Positions 31,385 to 40,130 of a stretch of 64,000 bases of DNA are shown here, in pieces. This DNA is from Brachybacterium nesterenkovii (GTDB lineage Bacteria > Actinomycetota > Actinomycetes > Actinomycetales > Dermabacteraceae): NCBI RefSeq assembly GCF_900163655.1, contig NZ_FWFG01000068.1, positions 106,009-170,008 on the forward strand. The letters run 5' to 3'. The translations under genes and the position numbers were made by a program. A model generated the notes under the pieces. The model ran no database searches. It was not told where the DNA came from and saw only the letters and a list, made by a program, of their open reading frames with translations. Within the stretch, counting starts at the first letter, position 1. Every line of letters begins with the position of its first letter.

Positions 31385-31852
31385 TCAGCGCCTGTTCCCA
31401 TGTCCCTGATGCCGGTCGTCCGATCCCATGAGGTTGTCGTCCTCGACCGTCGTGTCAATCCGGGCGAACAGGGCGTAGCCGAAGCGGACCAGCATGAGCA
31501 CGGCGATGACGGCCAGCAGCGCCGTGATCGGGATCTGCACGCCCGTGCGGGTCACCACGAACCAGATCACCAGGATCGACAGCCCCATCAGCAGGGCGTC
31601 GCGCACCGCGTTCTTCAGGCGTTGCCCCAGGCGGGCGCGGCGGGCCCGCTTCGAGGCGACCGCGGCGTAGGCGGCGGCGGTGCGGCGGGTCTCGGCCCGG
31701 GAGCGGTCGAGGGCCTCGCGGACCTCGGGCGCCTGCTTCCGGGCGGTCTCTCGGGCGGCCTGCGTGTACACGGAGGCGCTGCGGCGGGCATCGGCGCCCT
31801 GGCGCTGCGCGGTGCGCTGCGCCGCCTTCGCGTAGGTCTTCCAATCGGCCAT
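31385..31852 (-). CDS. Coiled-coil membrane protein, unknown
   Basis: A 155-residue protein: about 80 residues of highly charged Arg/Ala-rich helix (MADWKTYAKAAQRTAQRQ onward), then two hydrophobic helices (DALLMGLSILVIWFVVT and ITALLAVIAVLMLVRFGYAL) and an acidic-to-basic tail. AGGAGG stands before the ATG at 31852. Function is unknown; it follows another small membrane gene by 30 bp on the same strand and the pair may be an operon. Its stop sets the upstream limit for the TIR-SLOG gene. Confidence 0.7.
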   Translation of the reverse strand: MADWKTYAKAAQRTAQRQGADARRSASVYTQAARETARKQAPEVREALDRSRAETRRTAAAYAAVASKRARRARLGQRLKNAVRDALLMGLSILVIWFVVTRTGVQIPITALLAVIAVLMLVRFGYALFARIDTTVEDDNLMGSDDRHQGHGNRR

Positions 31853-31882
31853 CGGATCCCCTCCTGGTCCTGTCTGCCGGCC

Positions 31883-32152
31883 TCAGCGCTCGTCGTCGCG
31901 CCAGCGGATATCGGCGTCCCGTGCTCGCGGCGCCTGCCGCGGGCGCTGGGCCGTGCGGCGGGAGCGGGCCTCGCCCCAGGCGGCCAGCCCCACGTTCAGC
32001 GCGAGCGTCAGCAGGATCGACAGGGCGATGCCCGCGACCGAGGAGCGCACGCCGAACACGCGCAGGACGAGGAACAGGACGAGGACCGCGCCGACGCTGA
32101 AGGCCAGCTGGTCGCGGATGCGCCCGGTCAGGGAGCGCGGTCGGGAAGCCAC
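31883..32152 (-). CDS. Small two-helix membrane protein, unknown
   Basis: An 89-residue protein with two hydrophobic segments (LAFSVGAVLVLFLVLRVFGV and SVAGIALSILLTLALNVGLA) and an Arg-rich cytoplasmic tail ending in WRDDER. GTG start at 32152; an ATG at 32160 is out of frame. It is 30 bp upstream of the coiled-coil membrane gene and likely co-transcribed. I recognise no family with confidence. Confidence 0.62.
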   Translation of the reverse strand: MASRPRSLTGRIRDQLAFSVGAVLVLFLVLRVFGVRSSVAGIALSILLTLALNVGLAAWGEARSRRTAQRPRQAPRARDADIRWRDDER

Positions 32153-32339
32153 GCGCCCATCGTAGACGGCGCCCCTTCGACCGCCCTGTGCGCGCAGGCG
32201 GCGGGACGGAGGTCCCGGAACGTGGCCGCCGTCTCATGATTCGGATATAGGCTTTCCCCGCTTGTCCTTCCCGGGCGGTGACGGTGCCGCGCATGCGGCG
32301 CTCCCCGCCCCTGTCGAGATCGAGAGGATCGAGAAACCC

Positions 32340-33509
32340 GTGGACCTGTTCGAATACCAGGCCCGCGACCTCTTCGAGAAGCACGGCGTCCCCGTGCTCG
32401 GAGGAGTCGTCGCAGAGGAGCCGAGTGCCGCCAAGGCCGCCGCCGAGCAGTTCGGCACGCCCGTCGTCGTCGTGAAGGCCCAGGTCAAGACCGGCGGCCG
32501 CGGCAAGGCCGGCGGCGTCAAGGTCGCGAAGTCCCCGGAGGAGGCCGAGCAGCGCGCCGCCGAGATCCTCGGCATGGACATCAAGGGCCACACCGTCCAC
32601 CGGGTCATGATCGCCGCGGGCGCGGACATCGCCGAGGAGTACTACTTCTCGCTGCTGCTGGACCGCGCCGAGCGCCGCTACCTCGCCATGTGCTCCAAGG
32701 AGGGCGGCATGGAGATCGAGCAGCTCGCCGTCGAGCGCCCCGAGGCCCTGGCCCGTATCGCCGTGGACCCCAACGTCGGCATCGACGAGCCCAAGGCCCG
32801 CGAGATCGTCGAGGCCGCCGGCTTCGACGCCGAGACCGGCGAGAAGATCGTCCCCGTGCTGCAGCGCCTGTGGGACGTCTACCGCGAGGAGGACGCGACC
32901 CTCGTGGAGGTGAACCCGCTGGTCAAGACGGGCGACGGGGAGATCGTCGCCCTCGACGGCAAGGTCACCCTCGACGACAACGCCGAGTTCCGCCACGAGG
33001 ACCACGCCGCCCTCGTGGACTCCCGCACCGAGGACCCGCTCGAGGCCAAGGCCAAGGCGCTCGACCTCAACTACGTCAAGCTCGACGGCGAGGTCGGCAT
33101 CATCGGCAACGGCGCGGGCCTGGTCATGTCGACCCTCGACGTCGTCGCCTACGCGGGCGAGGAGCACGGCGTCAAGCCCGCCAACTTCCTCGACATCGGC
33201 GGCGGCGCCTCCGCCGAGGTGATGGCCAACGGCCTCGACGTGATCCTGGGCGATGACCAGGTGCGCGCCGTGTTCGTCAACGTCTTCGGCGGCATCACCG
33301 CCTGCGACGCCGTCGCCGACGGCATCGTGGGCGCGCTCGCCAAGCTGGGCGACGCCGCCACCAAGCCGCTCGTCGTCCGCCTCGACGGCAACAAGGTCGA
33401 GGAGGGTCGCCAGATCCTCGCCGACGCCGACCATCCCCTCGTCACGCTCGCGGAGACCATGGACGGCGGAGCCGCCACGGTCGCCGAGCTGGCCGCGAAC
33501 GGAAAGTGA
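32340..33509 (+). CDS. sucC: Succinyl-CoA ligase (ADP-forming) beta subunit
   Basis: The nucleotide-binding subunit of the TCA-cycle enzyme converting succinyl-CoA to succinate with ATP formation. [19 protein letters not shown] opens the ATP-grasp domain; [19 protein letters not shown] is the ATP loop, TLVEVNPLV the metal site, and [16 protein letters not shown] the CoA-ligase interface. 389 residues, normal. GTG at 32340 is preceded by GAGAGG; the longer frame to 32262 is unsupported. sucD follows 12 nt later. Confidence 0.96.
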   Translation: MDLFEYQARDLFEKHGVPVLGGVVAEEPSAAKAAAEQFGTPVVVVKAQVKTGGRGKAGGVKVAKSPEEAEQRAAEILGMDIKGHTVHRVMIAAGADIAEEYYFSLLLDRAERRYLAMCSKEGGMEIEQLAVERPEALARIAVDPNVGIDEPKAREIVEAAGFDAETGEKIVPVLQRLWDVYREEDATLVEVNPLVKTGDGEIVALDGKVTLDDNAEFRHEDHAALVDSRTEDPLEAKAKALDLNYVKLDGEVGIIGNGAGLVMSTLDVVAYAGEEHGVKPANFLDIGGGASAEVMANGLDVILGDDQVRAVFVNVFGGITACDAVADGIVGALAKLGDAATKPLVVRLDGNKVEEGRQILADADHPLVTLAETMDGGAATVAELAANGK

Positions 33510-33521
33510 GCTGCTGAACCC

Positions 33522-34412
33522 ATGTCGATCTTCCTCGACTCCGACTCCAAGGTCATCGTCCAGGGCATGACCGGCTCGGAGGGCATGAAGCACTCCCAGC
33601 GCATGCTCGACGCCGGCACGAACATCGTCGGCGGCGTCAACCCCAAGAAGGCCGGCCAGAGCGTCGACTTCGAGGGCGGGCGCTCCGTGCCCGTCTTCGG
33701 CTCCGTCGCCGAGGCCATGGAGGCCACGGGCGCGAACGTGTCCGTCGTCTTCGTCCCCCCGAAGTTCGCCAAGGGCGCCGCGATGGAGGCCATCGAGGCC
33801 GGTATCGGCCTCCTGGTGGTCATCACCGAGGGCATCCCGGTCAAGGACTCCGCGGAGTTCGTCAACGCGGCCCTCGCCACGGGCACCACGCGGATCATCG
33901 GCCCCAACTGCCCGGGCATCATCACCCCGGGCGTCTCCAACGCGGGCATCATCCCGGCGAACATCGCCGGGGCCGGAAAGATCGGGCTGGTCTCGAAGTC
34001 CGGCACGCTGACCTACCAGATGATGTACGAGCTGGCCGACCTCGGCTTCACCACGTGCATCGGCATCGGCGGCGATCCCGTCATCGGCACCACGCACATC
34101 GACGCCCTCGAGGCGTTCGAGGCCGATGACGACACCGAGGCCGTCGTGATGATCGGCGAGATCGGCGGCGACGCCGAGGAGCGCGCCGCGGCCTACATCT
34201 CCGAGCACATGACCAAGCCGGTCGTGGGCTACGTCGCGGGCTTCACCGCCCCCGAGGGCAAGACGATGGGCCACGCCGGCGCGATCGTCTCCGGCTCCGC
34301 GGGCACCGCCCAGGCGAAGAAGGAGGCCCTCGAGGCCGCCGGCGTGAAGGTGGGCAAGACCCCCACCGAGACCGCCGAGCTGATGCGCCAGATCATGGCC
34401 GCCAAGGCCTGA
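33522..34412 (+). CDS. sucD: Succinyl-CoA ligase alpha subunit
   Basis: The CoA-binding subunit. The N-terminal [20 protein letters not shown] is the CoA fold, NCPGIITPG and [14 protein letters not shown] motif ([15 protein letters not shown]) follow, and [13 protein letters not shown] carries the phosphorylated histidine. 296 residues, family length. It forms an operon with sucC and is closed by a strong terminator. Confidence 0.96.
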   Translation: MSIFLDSDSKVIVQGMTGSEGMKHSQRMLDAGTNIVGGVNPKKAGQSVDFEGGRSVPVFGSVAEAMEATGANVSVVFVPPKFAKGAAMEAIEAGIGLLVVITEGIPVKDSAEFVNAALATGTTRIIGPNCPGIITPGVSNAGIIPANIAGAGKIGLVSKSGTLTYQMMYELADLGFTTCIGIGGDPVIGTTHIDALEAFEADDDTEAVVMIGEIGGDAEERAAAYISEHMTKPVVGYVAGFTAPEGKTMGHAGAIVSGSAGTAQAKKEALEAAGVKVGKTPTETAELMRQIMAAKA

Positions 34413-34432
34413 TACCTCCGCACGGACGCCGC

Positions 34433-34473
34433 GAGCGCCCCGTCCCCGAGCAGTCCTCGGGGGCGGGGCGCTC
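34433..34473 (+). terminator. Terminator of sucCD
   Basis: An 18-bp stem with one G-T pair: GAGCGCCCCGTCCCCGAG (34433-34450) and its complement at 34456-34473 around a 5-nt loop, 20 bp after sucD. Confidence 0.8.
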
Positions 34474-34535
34474 AGCCGTCGGATCCGGCACCTGAGGAGG
34501 AGGCAGACGCATCCGAGGTGCGCGATGCTCGAGGC

Positions 34536-35441
34536 ATGAGCTCGCCGAACCCGACGCCCGCGACCACCGACCCTGCGGAGGCGGCATCCGCATCGCGCGG
34601 GGACCGCGGCCGGGGCCTCGCCCTCGCCGCCGTATTCGTCGCGGCCCTCCTCACCGCCTGGGCGCTGCACCCCGAGGGCGTCGTCGTCTCCCGCGATCCC
34701 GGGTACGTGCCGCGCCCCGTGCCGCTGCTCGTCGTGCCGGCGCTGCTCGCGGCCGCGGCGGCGCTCGCCCTCCCCGGACCGTCACGTCCCGCCAGCGCGA
34801 TCACCGTGCGGCGCCCCCGTCGCGCGGTCGCGGAGACCGCGGGCCTGATCGGCCTCTTCGCCCTGTTCGTCGTCCTCGCGCCGCGCCTGCCCCTGCCCGA
34901 GGACGCCATCGTGCTCAAGGCGGCGCTGTTCATGCTCGTCCCGGCCCTCGCTCTGGGCCTGCTCGCGCGGCGCGGGGCGAGCATCGAGATCGAGCGCCCC
35001 GCGGGGTCGACGCTGCCGGCCCTGCTCCCGGTGGCCCTGCTCGGCGTCCTGCCCACGCTCGGCCACCTCGCGACCCCGGCGCCGAGCACGGGGCCGCCCG
35101 TCGGTCTCCTCATCGTCTCCGCGGTCGCGACGGCGATCACCGCGGGGCTCGGTGAGGAGCTGCTGTTCCGGCGCTTCCTGCAGACCCGGCTCGAGGCCCT
35201 CGCCGGGCCCTGGACAGGGATCCTGGCCACCTCCCTGCTCTTCGGCCTCTCCCATGTCCTGTCCCACCAAGGCGGTCTCACGCTCGACGGCGTCGCGCAG
35301 GTGATCGCGATGCAGGGGAGCACGGGCATCGCGCTCGGGCTGATCTGGGCGCGGTGGCGCCGCCTGCGCTGGTGCGTCCTCGCGCACGTGCTGCTCAACG
35401 GCCTGGGCGTCCTCGTGCATCTGGTCTCGCTCGCCCTCTGA
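34536..35441 (+). CDS. CPBP-family intramembrane glutamic protease (CAAX/Abi type)
   Basis: A 301-residue membrane protein with about eight helices. The three active-site motifs are intact: GEELLFRRF (EExxxR), FGLSHVL (FxxxH) and AHVLLNGLG (HxxxN). Members cleave membrane substrates or modify peptides (Abi immunity); the target here is unknown. The ATG at 34536 is favoured over 34518 because GAGG precedes it at proper spacing. Confidence 0.86.
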   Translation: MSSPNPTPATTDPAEAASASRGDRGRGLALAAVFVAALLTAWALHPEGVVVSRDPGYVPRPVPLLVVPALLAAAAALALPGPSRPASAITVRRPRRAVAETAGLIGLFALFVVLAPRLPLPEDAIVLKAALFMLVPALALGLLARRGASIEIERPAGSTLPALLPVALLGVLPTLGHLATPAPSTGPPVGLLIVSAVATAITAGLGEELLFRRFLQTRLEALAGPWTGILATSLLFGLSHVLSHQGGLTLDGVAQVIAMQGSTGIALGLIWARWRRLRWCVLAHVLLNGLGVLVHLVSLAL

Positions 35442-35492
35442 CCTGGGGGTGATGGCACCCGGGGCGCAGGCCGCCGCTCGGAGCGCCGGTGC

Positions 35493-35508
35493 CCCCACTA
35501 CAGTGGGG
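35493..35508. promoter_or_regulatory. Palindromic operator/promoter of the DtxR-type gene
   Basis: CCCCACT (35493-35499) and AGTGGGG (35502-35508) form a perfect dyad around AC; the -10 box TACAGT (35499-35504) lies inside it. Binding of a regulator, plausibly the DtxR protein itself, would block RNA polymerase. The block CTACAGTGGG recurs in the proC operator at 45562-45571. Confidence 0.45.
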
Positions 35509-35542
35509 TCGAGCACGCAGACGACCGGACCGGGAGGGCACC

Positions 35543-36259
35543 ATGAGCGGCGATCTCATCGACACCACGGAGATGTACCTCAAGACGGTCTTCGAGCTGC
35601 GCGAGGCGGGCATCGCCCCCATGCGCGCGCGGATCGCCGAGCGTCTCGACCATTCCGGCCCGACCGTCTCCCAGACGGTCGCCCGCATGGAGCGCGACGG
35701 GCTGCTCCACCTCGATGAGGAGCGGCGCATCCGCCTGACTCCCGAGGGCGTGGACATCGCGACCGCGGTCATGCGCAAGCACCGCCTGGCCGAGCGCCAC
35801 CTGCTGGACACGATCGGGCTGGAGTACGCGCTCGTCCACGAGGAGGCGTGCCGCTGGGAGCACGTCATGAGCCTCGAGGTCGAGAAGCGCATCGCCGCCC
35901 TCATCGAGCCCCCCTACCTCGACCCGTACGGCAACCCGATCCCGGGGCTCGCGGAGCTGGGCATCGAGGGCGAGGCGATCGCGGGCGACGCCGTCCCGGG
36001 CTCGGCGCTCACCGCCTGCAGCGACCTCGACCTCACGGGCGGCCCGGTGCGGGCGCGCCTCGTGCGGATCGGCGAGCGGGCCCAGTCCGACCCCGAGATC
36101 CTCCGCGACCTCGAGCGCCACGGCCTCGTCGCGGGGGCGCAGATCACCGTCGACCGCATCGGGACCGAGACCCGGCTGGCGGCCGAGGGCCACGAGCCCC
36201 TGATCGTCGGGCGCGACATCGTCGCCCAGCTCGTGCTCGAGGTCGCCCCGTCCGCGTGA
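35543..36259 (+). CDS. DtxR/IdeR-family metal-dependent repressor
   Basis: A 238-residue iron-type regulator. The winged helix has RIAERLDHSGPTVSQTVARM; the metal ligands match diphtheria toxin repressor: Met in TTEMYLKTVF, His/Glu in RKHRLAERHLLD, and VHEEACRWEHVM with the His, Cys, Glu and His set (Cys102 type, Fe/Mn). A C-terminal SH3-like domain completes it. It should repress iron uptake genes when Fe(II) is abundant. GGGAGG before the ATG at 35543. The palindrome over its -10 suggests autoregulation or control by another repressor. Confidence 0.92.
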   Translation: MSGDLIDTTEMYLKTVFELREAGIAPMRARIAERLDHSGPTVSQTVARMERDGLLHLDEERRIRLTPEGVDIATAVMRKHRLAERHLLDTIGLEYALVHEEACRWEHVMSLEVEKRIAALIEPPYLDPYGNPIPGLAELGIEGEAIAGDAVPGSALTACSDLDLTGGPVRARLVRIGERAQSDPEILRDLERHGLVAGAQITVDRIGTETRLAAEGHEPLIVGRDIVAQLVLEVAPSA

Positions 36260-36293
36260 CGGGACGGTCGGGCCGCGCCCGTACCCTGGAGCG

Positions 36294-37142
36294 ATGAACG
36301 CGATGCGCGACCTCGTGGCCGTCCTCCTCGCCCTGTGCGCGGCCGTGGCGCTGGCCCTGTGGGCCCCGGCGACGTGGACGCGCGACCACCTGGTCGATCG
36401 CGACGGCTTCCTCGAGATCGCCCGCCCGCTCGGTGCGAACCCGCAGTTCCAGCAGGACGTCTCCGACGCCGCCGTCGAGGGCGTCCTCGAGCAGGCGAAG
36501 GTGCCGCGCCCCCTGGCCGCGCTCATCGAGCCGACAATCCAGGACCAGGCGGCCAAGCTGACGCAGTCCGCGTCGTTCGCGACCATCTGGTCCGACTCCA
36601 TGGGCGATCTCCACACGACACTGATGGACCCCGCGGGCGGCACCGTCACCGCTGACCTGAACCCCTACGTCGACGAGCTCGTCACGCCCGTCGGCGATCT
36701 GATCGGCCAGGACATCGACATCCCCGACGCCGACCTCCTCACCCTCGACATCGTCACCATCCCGGCGTCCCCGTGGCCCTCTCGCGTGACCGCGCTGGCG
36801 TCGACCGCGCCGTGGATCGGATGGGCCGGGATCGCCGCGGCCGTCGCGTCGCTGGTCCTGGCGCGGCGGCGCGGCGTGATCGGGGCCGTGCTCGGTGCGG
36901 CGCTGCTCGTGGCCGGGGGAGCGCTGCTGCTCGGATCGCAGGGCATCGGCATGGCGATCCCGGGCTCCATCGACGACGCCCGGATCGTGGGCACGCTCGT
37001 CCAAGCCTTCGAGGCGCGACTGGGCCGCGACATGGTCGTGCCCTCGGTGACGCTGCTGGGATCCGGCGCGCTCGCGCTGGTCGCGGCGCTGGGGGCGATG
37101 GGGGTGCGCTCAGCGCGGCGGCGCGAGGGTGCAGAGGCCTGA
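36294..37142 (+). CDS. Membrane protein of unknown function
   Basis: A 282-residue protein: one N-terminal helix, an extracytoplasmic region of about 140 residues beginning APATWTRDHLVDRDGFLEIA, then three helices near the C-terminus and a short Arg-rich tail. The external part (PLGANPQFQQDVSDAAVEG) recalls actinobacterial proteins of unknown function with that layout. -10 TACCCT at 36282-36287 ends 6 nt before the ATG, so it is leaderless. No catalytic motif seen. Confidence 0.7.
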   Translation: MNAMRDLVAVLLALCAAVALALWAPATWTRDHLVDRDGFLEIARPLGANPQFQQDVSDAAVEGVLEQAKVPRPLAALIEPTIQDQAAKLTQSASFATIWSDSMGDLHTTLMDPAGGTVTADLNPYVDELVTPVGDLIGQDIDIPDADLLTLDIVTIPASPWPSRVTALASTAPWIGWAGIAAAVASLVLARRRGVIGAVLGAALLVAGGALLLGSQGIGMAIPGSIDDARIVGTLVQAFEARLGRDMVVPSVTLLGSGALALVAALGAMGVRSARRREGAEA

Positions 37143-37179
37143 TCGACTGCGATCAGCTGACCTGCTGCTGCCTGCTCAG

Positions 37180-37252
37180 TGCCCCCGGCGCGATTCGAAC
37201 GCGCGACACCTTCTTTAGGAGAGAAGTGCTCTATCCCCTGAGCTACGGGGGC
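37180..37252 (-). tRNA. tRNA-Arg (anticodon CCT)
   Basis: Read on the minus strand the 73 nt fold as a full cloverleaf: acceptor GCCCCCG/CGGGGGC, D-arm GCTC..GAGC, anticodon stem CTTCT/AGAAG with loop CTCCTAA (anticodon CCT), T-arm GCGCG-TTCGAAT-CGCGC, discriminator A. CCA is not encoded. It reads the rare AGG codon. Confidence 0.95.
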
Positions 37253-37335
37253 CCGGGCCCTGCCGGATCGGCGGGCCCGGGCCATCCTACGGCAGGGCGG
37301 CGCGGGCGTCCGCGGGCCCGTGCGAGCATGGCGCC

Positions 37336-38133
37336 ATGAGGATCGCCTGCGCCCAGATCATCGTCCCCGACGACCCGGCCGACGCGACCGAGCGGTGCCT
37401 GCGCGCCGTCGACGAGGCGGCGGGGTCCGGGGCGCGCCTCATCGTCCTGCCCGAGGCCGCGCTCGCACCGTTCGGGACCGATCTGCGGGCCGCGGCCCGC
37501 GAGAATGCCGCGGAGTTCGACGCCCGCCTCACGGCCCGCGCCGAGGAGCTCGACGTGGTGGTCGTCGCCGGCTCCTTCGTCCCCGCGGACGGCGACGCCT
37601 CCGAGGACCGGGTGCTCAACCGGGTGATCGTGCGGGGCCGCGGCACGCGCGTCGACTACGACAAGATCCACCTGTTCGACGCCTTCGGCACCCGGGAGTC
37701 CGCGACGATCGCGCCCGGCCGCGCGCTGCGCACCGTCGACGTCGACGGCCTCCGCATCGGCCTGGCCACCTGCTACGACGTGCGCTTCCCCGAGCAGTTC
37801 CAGGCGCTCGCGGACCGCGGGGCGCAGGCCGTGGTGCTGCCGGCCGCCTGGGCCGATGGGCCCGGCAAGGCGGAGCAGTGGCGCCTGCTGGTGCGGGCCC
37901 GCGCCCTGGACACCACCGTGCACCTGATCGCCTGCGACCAGGCGCCGCCTCCCGTCGATCCCGCGCCGGAGCGGGGCTGCGGCGGCTCCCTCGTCGTCTC
38001 GCCGCTGGGGGAGGTGCGCGCCGAGCTGGGGCGAGAGGAGGGGATCCTCCTGGCCGATATCGACGCCGAGGAGGTCGCGGCCGTGCGGCGCCGACTTCCC
38101 GTGCTCGCGCATCGGGCGGATCTCCGGGGCTGA
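37336..38133 (+). CDS. Carbon-nitrogen hydrolase (nitrilase superfamily)
   Basis: A 265-residue hydrolase of the nitrilase superfamily, nearest in feel to omega-amidase/Nit-type enzymes that hydrolyse small amides. The triad is visible: Glu in IVLPEAAL, Lys in YDKIHLFD, Cys in ATCYDVRFPEQF. ARALDTTVHLIACDQA and GGSLVVSPLGEV complete the fold. The substrate is not determinable. ATG at 37336. Stand-alone gene beside the tRNA. Confidence 0.9.
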   Translation: MRIACAQIIVPDDPADATERCLRAVDEAAGSGARLIVLPEAALAPFGTDLRAAARENAAEFDARLTARAEELDVVVVAGSFVPADGDASEDRVLNRVIVRGRGTRVDYDKIHLFDAFGTRESATIAPGRALRTVDVDGLRIGLATCYDVRFPEQFQALADRGAQAVVLPAAWADGPGKAEQWRLLVRARALDTTVHLIACDQAPPPVDPAPERGCGGSLVVSPLGEVRAELGREEGILLADIDAEEVAAVRRRLPVLAHRADLRG

Positions 38134-38173
38134 GACCGCCTGCGCCGACCGGGGCCCGGCTAGGGTGGCTGAC

Positions 38174-38791
38174 GTGCCTGAGACCCCTGTGATCCCGTCC
38201 CTCATCCGTCGTGCCCTGGGTGCCCTCGCGGCAGTGCTGGGCGTGCTCGCGATCGTGCTCGCCGTGTCGACCGCGGCCTCCGCGCACGATCAGCTGGTCT
38301 CCTCCGACCCCGCTGACGGCGCCTCCCTCGAGGCGCCCCCTGAGGCGATCACGCTCACCTTCTCCGACACCCCGCTCGACGTGTCACCGCAGATCCGCGT
38401 GACCGGCCCCGACGGCGCGGTGGTCGCCGACGGCGCCCCGACCATCGAGGGCACCGCCGCGGTGCTCGCCCTGCCCGACGGGCTCCCCACGGGCCGCTCG
38501 ACCGTGCAGTGGCGCGTGGTCTCGGCCGACGGCCACCCGATCGAGGGCAGCTTCTCCTTCGACGTCGCCCAGGGGACGATGACCGCCGCCCCGTCGGAGC
38601 AGGCATCGACGGAGCAGACGTCGTCGGCACCTGCCGCCGCGTCGGGATCGGCCTCGCCGAGCACCCAGGCGAACGATGACGCCTCGGACACCGGGATCAG
38701 CCCCCTCGCCATCCTCCTGGCCGTCGTCCCGCTGGTGGCGGTGGTGGGCATCGCCCTGGCCCTGCTGGCCCGGCGCCGCACGAAGCCCTGA
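38174..38791 (+). CDS. CopC-domain copper-binding protein with signal peptide and C-terminal anchor
   Basis: A 205-residue exported protein: signal sequence to ASA, mature CopC domain starting HDQLVSSDPADGASL (N-terminal His ligand), with the second conserved region WRVVSADGHPIEGSF, a Ser/Thr/Ala-rich spacer, and a C-terminal helix followed by RRRTKP. It is of the CopC/YcnJ-type and should bind copper outside the membrane. The GTG at 38174 is preferred over 38165: -10 TAGGGT (38161-38166) ends 7 nt before it. No CopD gene adjoins. Confidence 0.85.
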   Translation: MPETPVIPSLIRRALGALAAVLGVLAIVLAVSTAASAHDQLVSSDPADGASLEAPPEAITLTFSDTPLDVSPQIRVTGPDGAVVADGAPTIEGTAAVLALPDGLPTGRSTVQWRVVSADGHPIEGSFSFDVAQGTMTAAPSEQASTEQTSSAPAAASGSASPSTQANDDASDTGISPLAILLAVVPLVAVVGIALALLARRRTKP

Positions 38792-38831
38792 ACCTCTGCC
38801 CTGAGTCCTGGCCGACCTGCCCCGCGCATGA

Positions 38832-38872
38832 CGAAGGCCCCGTCCCGCAGTGATCGCGGAACGGGGCCTTCG
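38832..38872. terminator. Bidirectional terminator between copC-like and MT0933-like genes
   Basis: CGAAGGCCCCGT.CCGC (38832-38848) pairs with GCGG.ACGGGGCCTTCG (38856-38872), one mismatch, between convergent genes. Confidence 0.7.
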
Positions 38873-38895
38873 CGCATGCTCAGCGGGGCGTCAGA

Positions 38896-39111
38896 TCACG
38901 CGCCCGGCTGGCCCTGCTCATCGGCGCCGAGGCCGAGATGCTCGCGGGCCTGGTCGGCACCCTGGCCGACGGCACCGTCGAACTGGTCCGGCGCGAGGTC
39001 GGTGGCCTTCTGCTCGGCGCCGTCGAGGGCCTGGTTGGCCTGATCCTCGTGCTGGCCGGCGAAGTCCTTGGCCTTGTTCAGTGCATCGTTCAGTGCATCA
39101 TCGAAACCCAT
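38896..39111 (-). CDS. MT0933-like antitoxin-family small protein
   Basis: A 71-residue hydrophilic helical protein (MGFDDALNDALNKAKDFAG, then HEDQANQALDGAEQKATDL) fitting the MT0933-like antitoxin family, which in mycobacteria is paired with a SRPBCC-fold toxin (Rv0909/Rv0910). No toxin candidate adjoins it here, so it may be a solitary stress or chromosome-associated protein; many actinobacteria carry such orphans. AAAGGAGA before the ATG is a strong ribosome site. Confidence 0.7.
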   Translation of the reverse strand: MGFDDALNDALNKAKDFAGQHEDQANQALDGAEQKATDLAPDQFDGAVGQGADQAREHLGLGADEQGQPGA

Positions 39112-39272
39112 GGCGATCTCCTTTCATCGGTGATCCCTCCGGTCCGGAGCGATGGGCGTCACGCTACGCACGGGATGTCCGGAATCGCCACCCGCGGCCG
39201 CGAACGCTCGTTCGCGTGCGCGCGCAGTGACCGGATGGGCGTCGACCCGCCATGAACGCGCATACTGTCTGC

Positions 39273-40082
39273 GTGAACACGCAGCCGAAGATCCGCGACA
39301 AGTCCGGTCGCTGGGACCACATCCTGTCCCTCCTGGCGCGCGACCGGCGTCTGCTGGTCTCCGACGTCGCCGCCGAGATGGGCATCAGCGAGTCGACGGT
39401 GCGGCGCGACTTCGTCGAGATGGAGAAGGCGCAGCTGGCGCGCCGCACCCACGGCGGGATCGTCGCGGTCGACGTCGCCTACTCCCTCGCCGCCGGCCCC
39501 CGCTCCGCCGACGCCGAGGGCGGCGCCCGCGAGGCCGTCGCCGCCGCGGCCGCGGCGCTCGTGCGCCCGGGCCAGACCGTCGGCTTCAACGGCGGACGCA
39601 CCACCACCTCGACCGCGCGGCGCATCGTGGCCCGTCCCGACCTCGCGGGCCGCGAGGGCGAGCCCGGCCTCACCGTCGTCTGCGCCGCCCTGAACATCGC
39701 GCTCGAGGCCGTCCTGCGTCCCTCGGTGCGCACCGTCGTCCTCGGCGGCGTCGCCGAGCCGCACTCCTTCGAGCTCACCGGTCCCATGGCGACCGCCACC
39801 ATGCGCGACCTCTGGCTGGACGTCATGTTCGTCGGCACGATCGGCCTCGACGTCGAGGCGGGACTGACATGCCACTCCGATGCGGAGGCGGTCGTGACCC
39901 GCACGATGATCGGGCACTCGCGCCGCGTCGTCGGCGTCACAAGCGCCGACAAGATCGGCGTCCGCGCGATGGCCGCGATCTGCCAGCTCGCGGCCCTCAC
40001 GGACCTCGTCGTCGCCGGGGAGGTCCCCGCGCGCGTCCGCGAGCATCTGCGCGAGCACGAGGTCGTCCTGCACGAGGTCTGA
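39273..40082 (+). CDS. DeoR-family transcriptional regulator
   Basis: A 269-residue regulator: DeoR winged helix (SLLARDRRLLVSDVAAEM, ISESTVRRDFVEME, RTHGGIV) followed by a sugar-phosphate-isomerase-like sensor domain with NGGRTTTSTARRI, DVMFVGTIGLD and SRRVVGVTSADKIG. It should respond to a phosphorylated sugar, but no sugar genes lie nearby to identify it. The GTG at 39273 follows the -10 TACTGT (39263-39268), which makes the upstream ATG at 39252 unlikely though possible. Confidence 0.88.
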   Translation: MNTQPKIRDKSGRWDHILSLLARDRRLLVSDVAAEMGISESTVRRDFVEMEKAQLARRTHGGIVAVDVAYSLAAGPRSADAEGGAREAVAAAAAALVRPGQTVGFNGGRTTTSTARRIVARPDLAGREGEPGLTVVCAALNIALEAVLRPSVRTVVLGGVAEPHSFELTGPMATATMRDLWLDVMFVGTIGLDVEAGLTCHSDAEAVVTRTMIGHSRRVVGVTSADKIGVRAMAAICQLAALTDLVVAGEVPARVREHLREHEVVLHEV

Positions 40083-40130
40083 CCGGCACGCCTGGCGGCG
40101 CCCCCGCCCGCGGGCCGGTAGCCTCGGGGC

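Noticed and set aside
37180..37252. tRNA-Arg as an attachment site of an integrated element
   Set aside because: No integrase and no partial tRNA repeat seen nearby.
37250..37284. GGCCCGGGCCC-type dyads next to the tRNA
   Set aside because: Self-complementary G/C runs are expected by chance at this GC content and fit no gene end.
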